Source: DASXUX01 sp036504595 (GTDB lineage: Bacteria; Planctomycetota; SZUA-567; H5-PLA8). Taken from it: a DNA stretch of 64,000 nt. Every line of letters begins with the position of its first letter. The first letter of the stretch is position 1. Shown here in pieces: positions 16,691 through 25,035 of this stretch. The notes below the pieces were generated by a model. That model saw nothing but the letters and a program-made list of their open reading frames with translations, had not been told where the DNA came from and ran no database searches. The translations under genes were made by a program, and so were the position numbers. The DNA is taken from positions 43,692 to 107,691 of the forward strand of contig DASXUX010000038.1 of assembly GCA_036504595.1 (NCBI GenBank). The letters run 5' to 3'.

Positions 16691-16780
16691 AACCGCAAAG
16701 ACTCAAAGACGCAAAGAAAGACTTCTGGAAAGAAGTTTTTGACTTAAAGCCGTTCTTCGCGCCTTTGCGTCTTTGCGGTT
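16691..16780. repeat. MITE-like inverted repeat (AACCGCAAAGAC arms), copy 1
   Basis: The left arm AACCGCAAAGACTCAAAGAC (continuing GCAAAG, to 16716) faces the right arm CTTTGCGTCTTTGCGGTT (16763-16780). A related element is at 17501-17580, so the rpe gene is bracketed by two copies. Confidence 0.85.
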
Positions 16781-16802
16781 CAAGAAAGGCCTGATCAGGG
16801 GT

Positions 16803-17453
16803 ATGCCAACGTCCAAATCAGTTCTGATTGCCCCGTCCATCCTTTCGGCCGACTTCACGAAGCTGAAGGACGAAGTGCAGGCGATTGAAGCGGCTGGGGC
16901 GGACTGGATTCACGTCGATGTGGCCGACGGGGACTTCGTGCCGAACATCACGATGGGGCCGTTCATTGTCGAAGCACTCAAGCGCATTTCGAAGCTGCCG
17001 CTGGACTGCCACCTGATGATTCAACATCCGGAACGCTTCGTCGAACCATTCGCCAAGGCGGGCGCGGCGGCGATCCTTGTTCACCCGGAAGCGAAGGGCG
17101 ATATTCACGGCGCATTGGACCATATCCGTGCCCTCAACGTCCGTCCGGGAATGGCGATCAATCCAGAGACGCCGCCGCAGGCAACGCTGCCCTTCAAGGG
17201 CAAGTTCGAGCAACTTCTGATGATGACGGTGCATCCGGGTTTCAGCGGAAAAAAGATGATGCTGGAATGCCTGCCAAAGTTCGGCATTGCGCGGCAGTTA
17301 CTCGGGCCCAACGTGCTGCTGGAAGTCGATGGCGGCGCTACGGTTGACAACGCACCGCAGGTGCGAGCGGCTGGAGCGGATGTGATCGTGGCCGCGACGG
17401 CGATCTTCAAGAGCGGCGACTATGCAGCCGCCGTGAGGGCGCTGCGGGGGTAG
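16803..17453 (+). CDS. rpe: Ribulose-phosphate 3-epimerase
   Basis: The 216-residue protein is a complete small TIM barrel. Family motifs are APSILSADF at the start, the metal-binding DVADGDFVPNITMGP, LDCHLMIQHPERF, MTVHPGFSGKKM and the phosphate-binding EVDGGAT near the C-terminus. It interconverts D-ribulose 5-phosphate and D-xylulose 5-phosphate in the pentose phosphate pathway. The ATG at 16803 is preferred over the in-frame TTG at 16773, because the latter lies in the repeat arm; the ribosome site (AGGGG) is unusually close. The gene reads in the same direction as GAPDH upstream. Confidence 0.95.
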   Translation: MPTSKSVLIAPSILSADFTKLKDEVQAIEAAGADWIHVDVADGDFVPNITMGPFIVEALKRISKLPLDCHLMIQHPERFVEPFAKAGAAAILVHPEAKGDIHGALDHIRALNVRPGMAINPETPPQATLPFKGKFEQLLMMTVHPGFSGKKMMLECLPKFGIARQLLGPNVLLEVDGGATVDNAPQVRAAGADVIVAATAIFKSGDYAAAVRALRG

Positions 17454-17500
17454 GAATCGGCAGCTTGATATGGTCCAGTACTACAGGAAGGAAAGCCATG

Positions 17501-17580
17501 AACCGCAAACACGCGAAGGCGCAAAGAACCGATTCTTAGTTAAAAGCTCTTCCTTGCGTCTTTGAGCCTTTGCGGTTCAA
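17501..17580. repeat. MITE-like inverted repeat (AACCGCAAA arms), copy 2
   Basis: AACCGCAAACACGCGAAGGC (17501-17520, continuing GCAAAG) faces CTTGCGTCTTTGAGCCTTTG plus CGGTT (17553-17577). The loop differs from copy 1, while the arms share the CGCAAAG words. Confidence 0.85.
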
Positions 17581-17723
17581 ATAGGAGCAGTACGGCCCCC
17601 GGCTTGACGATTCGCATTTCAAAGGGTAAATTAACGTTGGCTCTGGCGACAGTTCTCCGTTGATTTTGCTACCGGAGCGCGCTTTTCACCTTTGGTTTAC
17701 ATCGAGAACAAGGAGAAGATTTT

Positions 17724-17999
17724 ATGGCGTCTGGGCGCTTTGTGAGAACCAATGAACTGCAACATAATCCCAGCCTTCTTCTTCAAGACGTAAGTGCAAC
17801 CGGTGAAACCTGTTATATTACCGAGAACGGCAGAGCCAAAGCCGTCTTGATGGATATCAACCGCTACAATGCACTGATGGATCTGGTCGAAGAAGCCGAA
17901 TCACCAAAAGACCATGAAGTTGGAGAGGAAACCCGGCGGCATGTCAGCGTAAAAGGAATTATGGCGCGTTCGACAACTTTACGCCGCAGAAGAGTTTAG
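17724..17999 (+). CDS. Phd/YefM-type antitoxin, apparently without its toxin
   Basis: The 91-residue product starts after a strong AAGGAG site. The N-terminal half (VRTNELQHNPSLLLQDVSAT, then CYITENGRAKAVLMDINRYN) shows the Phd/YefM fold that binds operator DNA as a dimer, with the usual 'ITENGRAKAVL' strand. The C-terminal tail is charged and would neutralise a partner toxin of the RelE or Doc type. The next gene is on the opposite strand 9 bases away, so no toxin gene follows. It is an orphan or a module that lost its toxin. Confidence 0.8.
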   Translation: MASGRFVRTNELQHNPSLLLQDVSATGETCYITENGRAKAVLMDINRYNALMDLVEEAESPKDHEVGEETRRHVSVKGIMARSTTLRRRRV

Positions 18000-18008
18000 C
18001 CCGCATTC

Positions 18009-18596
18009 CTAGAAATTTTGATATATAAACAGGCCGCTGGCCACCAGCACCGATACGACTCCGAAGATCACCAGCGTCAGTTTTTCCAGGCCCGATGGCT
18101 CCACTTCATCCTTGGAAACCACCCCGACCAGTTTCGATTCGAATTCAGCCAGCAACGGCCCTGCAAGCACGAACACGTTCCCGATCAGGAAAAAAACAAC
18201 CTCGATATAAAAGAGGACGACACTTTCGTCCGCGGCGTACTTTCGCGGGAACAACCAGACTGCCAACAATCCCAGCACCAGCGACGTCAGCGAAAACGCC
18301 CAGCGGAAAATCCTCCAGCCGCGTTCCGGCAGGCTGTCGGCGGCTTCTTCCGCGCGCCGGTGCACATCCAGCATGGCTTCCGAGATCCGCATCCGCGCCG
18401 AACGCGTCGGGCGCAGCGCCGCGAGATTCTCGTTCATCAGAGCGCTAAGTTCCTCGTTCTCCCTCCGCAAGCGAGCGAGCTCGTCCTGCAAGTCCGGCGC
18501 TTGAGCGACGACAGCCTCCACCGCCTTGGCCTCCCCGTCCTCAAGGAGTCCATCGGCGTACATCGGCAGCAGTTCGCGAGCTTCGGTCTCAGTCAT
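18009..18596 (-). CDS. Membrane anti-sigma factor
   Basis: The 195-residue protein begins MTETEARELLPMYADGLLED, the typical helical start of anti-sigma domains, though the zinc-binding HxxxCxxC motif is absent. A coiled-coil-like segment follows (LQDELARLRRENEELSALMN). Three transmembrane helices lie at about residues 95-115, 126-150 and 170-192. It lies directly downstream of the ECF sigma gene on the same strand, with 73 bases between them occupied by a CCAGACCACCAGACACCAGA repeat. Its likely role is to hold that sigma factor at the membrane until a signal releases it. Confidence 0.75.
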   Translation of the reverse strand: MTETEARELLPMYADGLLEDGEAKAVEAVVAQAPDLQDELARLRRENEELSALMNENLAALRPTRSARMRISEAMLDVHRRAEEAADSLPERGWRIFRWAFSLTSLVLGLLAVWLFPRKYAADESVVLFYIEVVFFLIGNVFVLAGPLLAEFESKLVGVVSKDEVEPSGLEKLTLVIFGVVSVLVASGLFIYQNF

Positions 18597-18633
18597 CCGT
18601 CAAAGCCCCTGACCACTTACCTTCTCATACACC

Positions 18634-18666
18634 AGACCACCAGACACCAGACCACCAGACCACCAA
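18634..18666. repeat. CACCAGACCACCAGACACCA phrase repeat between sigma and anti-sigma genes
   Basis: About five ACCACCAG-type units lie in the short space between the two coupled genes. The repeat ends 3 bases from the sigma stop codon. Confidence 0.8.
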
Positions 18667-18669
18667 CCC

Positions 18670-19233
18670 TCAATCTTCCGTATGCCACTTGCGAATGGAC
18701 TCCCGCAGCATTTCCTTGCCCCGCATCAAACGTTTATCGACCGCGGCCAGGGAGATGTCCAGCAATTGAGCGATGTCTTCATGGCTGCGATTGTCGATGT
18801 ACTTCAGCAGGAGAATCTCGCGGTAGATATCCGGCAACTGCCCAAGGCTTTTGCTGATGCTGTCGAGCTTCTCTTGATGGCTCGCCTGTTCCGAGGGCGT
18901 TCGCGCCGGAATGACCGATTTGCTTTCGTCCGTCTTGACTTTCAGCGCCTCGCCGTCCTGCCGTTGCCGGCGCAAGACGTAGATGGCTTTTCGCCGCGAA
19001 ATACCGTAAATCCACGGGCTGAATTTGTTCCGGTCGCGCAGTCTGTCGAGCGTCTTCGCCGCCTCCATGAACGCATCCTGAGCGCAGTCTTTGGCTGCAT
19101 CATGGTTGCTGAGCACGTGGAACGCAGCCGCCGCGACGACGGCATAATGCCGCTCCACGAGCTCTTCAAACGCGGCCTTTTCGCCGCGCATGGCCCGCTC
19201 AACTAGTTCTGCATCGCTGACACGATCGGCCAC
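18670..19233 (-). CDS. ECF-type RNA polymerase sigma factor
   Basis: The 187-residue protein has region 2 at about residues 20-90 (HYAVVAAAAFHVLSNHDAAKDCAQDAFMEA, then FSPWIYGISRRKAIYVLRRQ) and region 4 at about 125-178 (LGQLPDIYREILLLKYIDNR, then SHEDIAQLLDISLAAVDKRL). It recruits RNA polymerase to a specific regulon. The GTG at 19233 is the start, with AGGGA about 7 bases upstream. The anti-sigma gene follows on the same strand. The region upstream (19234-19532) is non-coding and may hold an autoregulated promoter, but no matching pair of boxes could be recognised. Confidence 0.92.
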   Translation of the reverse strand: MADRVSDAELVERAMRGEKAAFEELVERHYAVVAAAAFHVLSNHDAAKDCAQDAFMEAAKTLDRLRDRNKFSPWIYGISRRKAIYVLRRQRQDGEALKVKTDESKSVIPARTPSEQASHQEKLDSISKSLGQLPDIYREILLLKYIDNRSHEDIAQLLDISLAAVDKRLMRGKEMLRESIRKWHTED

Positions 19234-19365
19234 AGCGTTCCCTGTCCAGACGGATTTATAGCGTATCGTAGATCGAGCAGCCCAATTTCAGACAGAACAC
19301 TGTAATGCAATCCTTCCGGATTGCGCACTCTGCGCATGGCTGGCGCACTGCAGGACTTGCGCGCA

Positions 19366-19494
19366 TCATTCCCTCTCCCCTGCCGGGGAGAGGGTGCCGC
19401 GCTGAAAGCGCGGCGGGTGAGGGGTACTCTGCGCTGCCCCCTCATCCCGGTCTCGCTTCGCTCGCTCGACCTTCTCCCCACGGGGGAGAAGGTA
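19366..19494. repeat. CCCTCTCCC/GGGAGAGGG multi-hairpin repeat
   Basis: CCCTCTCCCCTGCCGGGGAG closes on itself, followed by GCCGCGCTGAAAGCGCGGC and CTTCTCCCCACGGGGGAGAA. A second member is at 20502-20530. Together they fill the 299-base gap between the sigma gene and the isomerase-like gene. No gene was seen here. Confidence 0.7.
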
Positions 19495-19532
19495 ACCGCA
19501 ACACCGATCATGACACCCGCGCATTGCTGGCC

Positions 19533-20360
19533 TTACGCGACGGGATTGGCGCGCATCGATTTCAGGCGCTTGTACGCCCCCGCGATCGCCGCAATCCGAT
19601 CGCCGTCCGAATTCGTCGCGGCCAGAACGGGAATCGGTGCCGGCCGGTTCAGCGTCGCCAACGCCACCAGCAGAACGCCCCAGCGCACGTCCCCGATGCC
19701 AAATGGCGCCTCTGCGCCCCCTCGGTAATGGTCTGCCGCGCGAACGATCGTCACCCGCGGCGAAAGAACCGTCAGCGCCTTCATCGGATCGACGCCGCGC
19801 ATGAGATACCCGCCTGGATTCAAATCTACCCCAAGTATGCCGCTGGAATCCACTGCCTGAAGAAAATCGAAGAGCGTCTGCGGCTGTTCTTGCCCGCCCA
19901 GCCACGCAATCCGCGCTGGGCCGGTGGCAGAAAGCGTCGCCAGAAAGCTTGCCGCTTCCCGCAGCGTTTCGCGCGCCCGCTTCTCATCGCTTTCCGCCAA
20001 ATCCGGAACGTAACCGGCCGCCACAACTAAGTGCGGCGCTCCCAGGTCATTCGCCAGTTCCCAGGCTTCGCGCAGCCGCCCCAATCCGACATCCAAAGTG
20101 CCGGCTTCAGCTAGACGCCGGCCACCCAGATCGGCGCGCAGAGCGGACAATGTGGTCCCGCGAGTGCGCAAGTAATGCACCAAGTCCCGCCGCCCGGAAC
20201 GGCTCAACGTTCGCGGGGAAAGCTCCGGCCCAAAGGCGTCCAACCCCACGCTTTCCGGCTGTAGCGGCCCAACCGCCGCCATCGCCGCCTTCAATTCGAC
20301 GCGGAGATCGTCCAGCCAGATGCCGAGTTGTATCTTTTCCGACGCGCTGAAACCCGCCAT
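19533..20360 (-). CDS. Sugar phosphate isomerase/epimerase-like protein (xylose isomerase-like TIM barrel)
   Basis: The 275-residue protein has the AP-endonuclease-2/xylose-isomerase-like barrel pattern: IQLGIWLDDLRVELKAAMAA at the first strand and helix, VDAFGPELSPRTL-type strand ends, LGAPHLVVAAGYVP, and LGVDLNPGGYLMRGVDP (an FDTGN-like position with altered metal ligands). The usual Glu and His ligands are not all evident, so enzymatic activity is uncertain. AGGA lies 9 bases before the ATG. It is in the same orientation as the dehydrogenase gene upstream (200 bases away), and together they may handle a sugar or polyol. Its substrate cannot be told. Confidence 0.65.
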   Translation of the reverse strand: MAGFSASEKIQLGIWLDDLRVELKAAMAAVGPLQPESVGLDAFGPELSPRTLSRSGRRDLVHYLRTRGTTLSALRADLGGRRLAEAGTLDVGLGRLREAWELANDLGAPHLVVAAGYVPDLAESDEKRARETLREAASFLATLSATGPARIAWLGGQEQPQTLFDFLQAVDSSGILGVDLNPGGYLMRGVDPMKALTVLSPRVTIVRAADHYRGGAEAPFGIGDVRWGVLLVALATLNRPAPIPVLAATNSDGDRIAAIAGAYKRLKSMRANPVA

Positions 20361-20429
20361 ATTTACTTTATCCTAAAGACAAAAGCTCCCACACCCTCTC
20401 AAGTATACCCTGCGCAAGCCGCAGTCCGC

Positions 20430-20615
20430 CCACATTGTACCGCAGGCCTCCGGCCTGCCAGGCCGTCCGTAGTGCGAGTTTCTCGCCCGCTGCTCCGGCC
20501 CCCCTCTCCCCCGCGAGGGAGAGGGGTTAGGGGTGAGGGGGCGATCATCGCTATCACACCCTACGCTCGCAACTCTGAGCCCTGAACCCCGAACCCCGAC
20601 CCCTGAACCCTGCAG
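20430..20615. repeat. Cluster of three repeat types around the dehydrogenase stop codon
   Basis: CCGCAGGCCTCCGGCCTGCC (20441-20460) is a hairpin, CCCCTCTCCCCCGCGAGGGA is a second, and GAACCCCGAACCCCGACCCC (20583-20602) is the phrase repeat also found at 14769 and 15243. The last encodes most of the final 16 residues of the dehydrogenase. Confidence 0.75.
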
Positions 20616-21703
20616 TTCAGCACCGCCTTCGCACACCGCTGCTCCTGCACGTCAATAAGCGCCTCGGCAGCGCGCGCGAGCGGATACTGGATCGCCGCGA
20701 GACTGAGCCACGGCACGCGTTTCTGAAAGCGCGCCAGCAGCCGCAGGCCTTTGTACACGTGCGAGAAATCCGAGCCCCACACGCCGCGCAGATCGATGTG
20801 CTTGCGGTTGATCTCACCATGTGGATTGATCGAAACTTCGCCCTGGTCGGTGTACTGCCCGACCACCACGACGCGTCCTTGGTCGCGCACCATTTGCAGA
20901 GCCTCTCGCACGGCTCGCGGCTGCCCGCACGCTTCGATCACAATGTCCGCGCCTCGGCCTTCCGTCAGACGCCGCACCTCCGCCGTACGATCGGCCTCCT
21001 GCATGGAACGAATATCGATCACTTCGTCCGCTCCGAATGTCTTCGCCGCCGCCAGCCGATTTTCCGGAGCGCCTGAAACCATCACCAACCCCGCTCCGCT
21101 TAAGGACGCCAGAGCCGCGCAGTTCAGCCCGACCGGTCCGGAGCCCAGCACGACGACGCTGTCGCCGAGTTTGATCTCCGCGCGCTCGATCGCGTGCACC
21201 GCTGTCTGCAGTCCGCAGCCGCCGCTGATAAAAAGTTCCGGGCTGACCTCCGCCGGCAACGGAAGCAGATGCAGCCCAGGGAGCAGCAGCATCTTTTCGG
21301 CCCAACCGCCCAGCAGCCCGTCGGCGGCGCCATAGGTGATCCCGTAGACTTTTCGGTGCGGACAGCGGGTGGCGGCCTTCGCAACCAAGCAATACCAGCA
21401 GCGCCCGCAGGTCTTGTGGACATCCAGATACGTAAGCGTCTGGCCCTCCACAATGGGCTTATCGTAAATATCTCGAACGTCGCCGCGCACCTTCTCCGCG
21501 ACACCCACGGCCACATGCCCCGGGATGAGCGGGTACGGCACGCCGCTCAACTTTCCGTGCGAAAGATGGACATCCGTACCGCACACTTCGCTGTACAATG
21601 TCTTTAGGAGGACTCCGCCGAGCGGAACGTCCGGTTCGGGAAACTCGCGGAGCTCCACCGTAGTGTTGGGCGCAGGAATGACAGCGGCACGGACAGGAGG
21701 CAT
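20561..21703 (-). CDS. Zinc-type medium-chain alcohol/polyol dehydrogenase
   Basis: The 380-residue protein belongs to the MDR superfamily. Cys41 in CGTDVHL and His63 (IPGH) are expected catalytic-zinc ligands, and Cys99, Cys102, Cys105 and Cys114 form a structural zinc site. The NAD-binding Rossmann motif is VVVLGSGPVGLNCAALASLS. The usual GHE motif reads GHVAVG, so the conserved Glu after His63 is Val. The closest general types are threonine or sorbitol dehydrogenases, but the substrate is not determinable. GAGGA lies 7 bases before the ATG. The tail RVQGSGFGVQGSELRA is repeat-encoded and unlikely to be part of the ancestral protein. Confidence 0.85.
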   Translation of the reverse strand: MPPVRAAVIPAPNTTVELREFPEPDVPLGGVLLKTLYSEVCGTDVHLSHGKLSGVPYPLIPGHVAVGVAEKVRGDVRDIYDKPIVEGQTLTYLDVHKTCGRCWYCLVAKAATRCPHRKVYGITYGAADGLLGGWAEKMLLLPGLHLLPLPAEVSPELFISGGCGLQTAVHAIERAEIKLGDSVVVLGSGPVGLNCAALASLSGAGLVMVSGAPENRLAAAKTFGADEVIDIRSMQEADRTAEVRRLTEGRGADIVIEACGQPRAVREALQMVRDQGRVVVVGQYTDQGEVSINPHGEINRKHIDLRGVWGSDFSHVYKGLRLLARFQKRVPWLSLAAIQYPLARAAEALIDVQEQRCAKAVLNCRVQGSGFGVQGSELRA

Positions 21704-21798
21704 AAGCAGTCCTCAAGGTTTGGAAGCATTATACGTGAACGCGAGATTTTGTCCGCGTTCACTTAATGACCAATGACCAGTGACGACGGACAACCACC

Positions 21799-23037
21799 AT
21801 GCCACACATCTTAGTGATCTCTTACGAAGCTCCCCCTCGGCTCTCAGCAAACTCAATTCTGACGGCAAAGACGTTGCACGCGCTCAGGCCAGCGCTGCCG
21901 GCGTCCGCCATCATTGATCTGCTCTGCGCACAGCCTGGAGACGAAGTTCCGGCTGACGATGCCCTGACAGACCTGCTGCCTGAAGACGCACAAATTCACC
22001 GCATTGCGCCCTTCCCGCGCGGCCGGCGCACGCTGTTGCAGCGCATCATCGGCGGCCAAGGCGGCTGGCAAAAAGAAGCCGTGCACAAAGCTGCCGCGCT
22101 CTTTCCGGCCGAACACAAAAAGCCGGCGTTGATATATTCGCGCAGCCACCCGCCCGCCTCTCACCTGGTTGCCATTGAACTGGTGCGCGGGCCGTTCGCC
22201 GGCGTGCCCTGGATCGCTCACTTTACGGAACCCTGGTCCCTGCACCCGTACTATCGCAGTCCCATCACGCGCCGAGCGTTGCGGCTGCGCGAACAAGACG
22301 TGATGGCTGCCGCCACGCAGCTTGTCTTCGGCACCGAAGCCCTTCGCGATGCCATGACTGCGAGCGCCGCTGACCTTCTGGCGAAATCCCATGTCGTCCG
22401 CTCGCCCGCCGAATGGCCCCACGCTGAAACTTCGCCCTCCCCGCTGCAGGCCCAGCCAGGCTCGCGCGTGCTGGCCCACGTCGGTTCACTGCACGCCGCC
22501 CGCTCGCCTTTGCCCTTATTTGAGGGCCTCGCAGAACTTCAGCGAACGGACTCTGCGCTGCAGCCGCGACTGGAAGCTTGGCTCGTGGGTTCCTACGACC
22601 AGACACATGCCGGCTTGGCGGAGCAACTTGGCGTTGCGGAGTGCGTCCGCCGGTCCGCGCCGCTGCCCTATGCCCAAAGCCTGGCCGTCATGCGCAGCGC
22701 AGACGTGCTGCTGGTGCTCGATACTCCAGCCAAGGACAACGTTTTCCTCCCGACGAAACTGACCGACTACCTGGCTGCGCGAAAACCAATCCTCGCGCTG
22801 ACCTCACCGGGCAGCCTGACCGCCAAAGTAATGGACCGCTGGCAGCAGCCGTGGGCCGACATGAGCGACTCCAGCGCTGTCGCTGCGGCGCTGCGCCAAG
22901 CCGCCTCGGGCCAGCTTCGGCCCGCGCCCGACGAACGCTTCCTCGCCGAACACGCCCCCGCCGCGACGGGAAAAGCCCTCGCCGAAGTCGTCGATGAATG
23001 CCTCGCACCCGTCATTTCCCAGGAACCCGCCGCGTAG
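21799..23037 (+). CDS. Glycosyltransferase, GT4-like (GT-B fold)
   Basis: The 412-residue protein starts ILVISYEAPPRLSANSILTA, the N-terminal strand and glycine-poor loop of GT-B enzymes. The middle has LIYSRSHPPASHLVAIEL and WIAHFTEPWSLHPYYRSPIT, as in exopolysaccharide or cell-envelope glycosyltransferases. The C-terminal half has SRVLAHVGSLHAARSPLPLFEGL and the nucleotide-sugar region VFLPTKLTDYLAARKPILAL. It probably transfers a sugar from a nucleotide donor to an envelope or extracellular glycan. It is transcribed away from the dehydrogenase. A TTAATGACCAATGACCAGTGAC repeat sits just upstream of its start, where the ribosome site is weak. Confidence 0.75.
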   Translation: MPHILVISYEAPPRLSANSILTAKTLHALRPALPASAIIDLLCAQPGDEVPADDALTDLLPEDAQIHRIAPFPRGRRTLLQRIIGGQGGWQKEAVHKAAALFPAEHKKPALIYSRSHPPASHLVAIELVRGPFAGVPWIAHFTEPWSLHPYYRSPITRRALRLREQDVMAAATQLVFGTEALRDAMTASAADLLAKSHVVRSPAEWPHAETSPSPLQAQPGSRVLAHVGSLHAARSPLPLFEGLAELQRTDSALQPRLEAWLVGSYDQTHAGLAEQLGVAECVRRSAPLPYAQSLAVMRSADVLLVLDTPAKDNVFLPTKLTDYLAARKPILALTSPGSLTAKVMDRWQQPWADMSDSSAVAAALRQAASGQLRPAPDERFLAEHAPAATGKALAEVVDECLAPVISQEPAA

Positions 23038-23226
23038 CTCATCCGCGTCTTTCGGTCGCGAGTTGAATTCTCCCACGCATATTATCCAACGACGCCGGCG
23101 CGCATGAGACCGTCCGGCGCAGGATTCTCAAAATGCAAACCTAAAACGCGCAAAATTGCAGTGAAATCCACCACATCGCAGGCGTGGAAGCACCCGCGAC
23201 ATCCGATCGCCAAGTTGAACACCATA

Positions 23227-23442
23227 TCACTGGCCGCGTTTCGACGAAACAAGGAGAATCGCTCCAGCCACCATAGCCGCACCGCCGAGGATTGGAGCCA
23301 CGGGGACCGTGTGCTCTTTCTCCTGTGAAACCTTGATGGGCCCCACGTCGATGACTTTCTCCCGAGTGGTATAAGTGAACCCTTGATATGCTAAAGCAAA
23401 TCCGCCAAAAACCAGAAGCAGTATGCCCAAGATCCTGTACAT
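23227..23442 (-). CDS. Small two-helix membrane protein
   Basis: The ATG at 23442 has GAGGTGG about 8 bases upstream. The 71-residue product is two transmembrane helices (YRILGILLLVFGGFALAYQG and APILGGAAMVAGAILLV) joined by a polar loop with TREKVIDVGPIKVSQEK. Proteins of this pattern are widespread in bacteria but have no assigned function. It stands alone between the glycosyltransferase and the DUF4160/DUF2442 pair; the 189 bases before it hold no recognisable feature. Confidence 0.7.
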   Translation of the reverse strand: MYRILGILLLVFGGFALAYQGFTYTTREKVIDVGPIKVSQEKEHTVPVAPILGGAAMVAGAILLVSSKRGQ

Positions 23443-23709
23443 GGCTGTTCCACCTCGCGTCCTTAGCCCACACATAGCGCAACCGCCAAGCCAAGAGCGA
23501 AGGTCCGATCAAACTTGGCAATCGGCCGTTGTTCCAACCAACTTGCCTTGTGCCGCAGCACGCCGACAGTTCGCAACCGCCGCTGAACCGTAGTGTCCAG
23601 AACAGGGCGCAAGGCGCATGCGAGAGAGCGAGAAGGCCAGCCAGCCGCCGCCGGTGTTTCCCGAGTTTTCACGTATTGTGCCGGTCTGCGTCGATCATAT
23701 GATTCTGTT

Positions 23710-23946
23710 ATGCCCACGGTGCTGCGCAAACACGGGTACGTGTTCTACTTCTATAGCCACGAACCGAACGAACCGCCGCACGTTCACGTGGATAAAGGCG
23801 GGGCATCGGCCAAGTTTTGGCTTAATTCCGCCGCCTTGGCGCGCAATATCGGATTCTCCGCGGTGGAATTGCGCAGGATTCAGCGTATTGTGGAAGAGCA
23901 GCGGGGGCTGTTGCAGGAGAGATGGAATGAGCACTTCAGTCAGTGA
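23710..23946 (+). CDS. DUF4160 family protein
   Basis: The 78-residue product carries the family signature: MPTVLRKHGYVFYFYSHEPN, EPPHVHV, GGASAKFWL, then a helix with RIQRIVEEQRGLLQERWNEH. Genes of this family are commonly followed by a DUF2442 gene, as here, where the downstream start overlaps by 20 bases. The pair has been regarded as toxin-antitoxin-like, but the biochemical role is not established. No ribosome site is evident before the ATG at 23710, and longer upstream frames look non-native. Confidence 0.85.
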   Translation: MPTVLRKHGYVFYFYSHEPNEPPHVHVDKGGASAKFWLNSAALARNIGFSAVELRRIQRIVEEQRGLLQERWNEHFSQ

Positions 23947-24196
23947 CGAGCGCGTAAAGGATGTCAAATTCACCCGCGATACCATGACAGTGGCTCTGAT
24001 TGACGGCCGTTCCATCAGCGTGCCGCTCGCTTGGTTTCCACGCCTGCTCAAGGCCCGCAGAGCGGATCTGAAACGTTGGAAAGTCTGTGGCGGCGGTTAT
24101 GGGATACACTGGCCTGCGCTCGATGAGCATCTCAGCACAGAAGGACTGCTCCGTGGCGCCCCTGCCCCCAAACCCGGCGCTCCCGCGAGCGTGTAG
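23927..24196 (+). CDS. DUF2442 family protein
   Basis: The 89-residue product begins MSTSVSDERVKDVKFTRDTM and has the family pattern VALIDGRSISVPLAWFPRLL, then WKVCGGGYGIHWPALDEHLS, with a final Pro/Ala tail. AGGAGA stands 7 bases before the ATG at 23927 and lies inside the DUF4160 gene, so translation is coupled. Its likely role is as partner of DUF4160. The family's typical 'G.GIHWP.LDEDL' ending is intact, so the module may be functional. Confidence 0.88.
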   Translation: MSTSVSDERVKDVKFTRDTMTVALIDGRSISVPLAWFPRLLKARRADLKRWKVCGGGYGIHWPALDEHLSTEGLLRGAPAPKPGAPASV

Positions 24197-24372
24197 GGAC
24201 CGCATGTCGGTTAAGTTGATCCGCGCCAATTCCGTTCGCGGATCAGTTTAGACCGATGCCGGTCCACCGCAGAGCGCCAGCACTGCCCTCCAACACGCTT
24301 AGATATACATTGGCATCGTGACCAATCTCAGTATAACTCGGGTGCACTGGAACTGACACTCAGGCGAAGCAG

Positions 24373-25035
24373 ATGACCACTATCACACGGCTTGTCGCTG
24401 TCCTTATCCTCTCGCAGTGCATCGGATGTGGCTCCAATACGGCCAGCAAACAGAAATCTGAGCAATCGAAAGATCGTGAATCGCAGGCCGTTGTTGAGCA
24501 ACCAAAGCAGCCGCCGTCGTTATTGGAACAGTTCCAGACGAGATTGGCTGCGTATACGGAGCTCAAGACAAAGCTGGAAGCGGCCGACAAGAACGGAGAC
24601 GCTGACTTTTGCAGCAAGAATAGCAGCCGTGCGCTAGATGAGAATTATGAACAACTGGCACTGATCGTTGATATTCCAGACGAAGCAATGCCGAGAAGCG
24701 AGCGGGCTGAGAACGCGCGAAGGCTCATAGCGGACAGAGAAAGCCTCGCGAAGATCGCAATCAGGGTCGCGTTCGACTCTGTAAAGCTTCCCAACACAAA
24801 GAAGACTGAGCGTCTACTCGCGGAGTTACGTACCAATCCAGATAGTGCACGGACGAAGGAGATCTTGGACGAACTGAAGCGCTTCTGCGACCAACAAATG
24901 GAAGCCACAGAATCCATGCTGGCCCGCACGAAAGAACTCGGGCGTGAGTTCGCCGACGTCGAGAAGAAGCGCTTCGAGCGAATTGGTCCGAAGATACGTG
25001 AGTTAATTCACAGCACCCCGAAAGAAGCCCCTTGA
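24373..25035 (+). CDS. Lipoprotein of unknown function
   Basis: The 220-residue protein has a lipoprotein signal peptide (RLVAVLILSQCIGC, with a lipobox cysteine near residue 17 or 20). The remainder is highly charged and helical (LLEQFQTRLAAYTELKTKLE, LAKIAIRVAFDSVKLPNTKK). Codon use is less GC-biased than in neighbours, so it may have been acquired. It is transcribed in the same direction as the DUF4160/DUF2442 pair, 176 bases downstream of it, and 402 bases upstream of the S1 gene. Family not recognised. Confidence 0.65.
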   Translation: MTTITRLVAVLILSQCIGCGSNTASKQKSEQSKDRESQAVVEQPKQPPSLLEQFQTRLAAYTELKTKLEAADKNGDADFCSKNSSRALDENYEQLALIVDIPDEAMPRSERAENARRLIADRESLAKIAIRVAFDSVKLPNTKKTERLLAELRTNPDSARTKEILDELKRFCDQQMEATESMLARTKELGREFADVEKKRFERIGPKIRELIHSTPKEAP

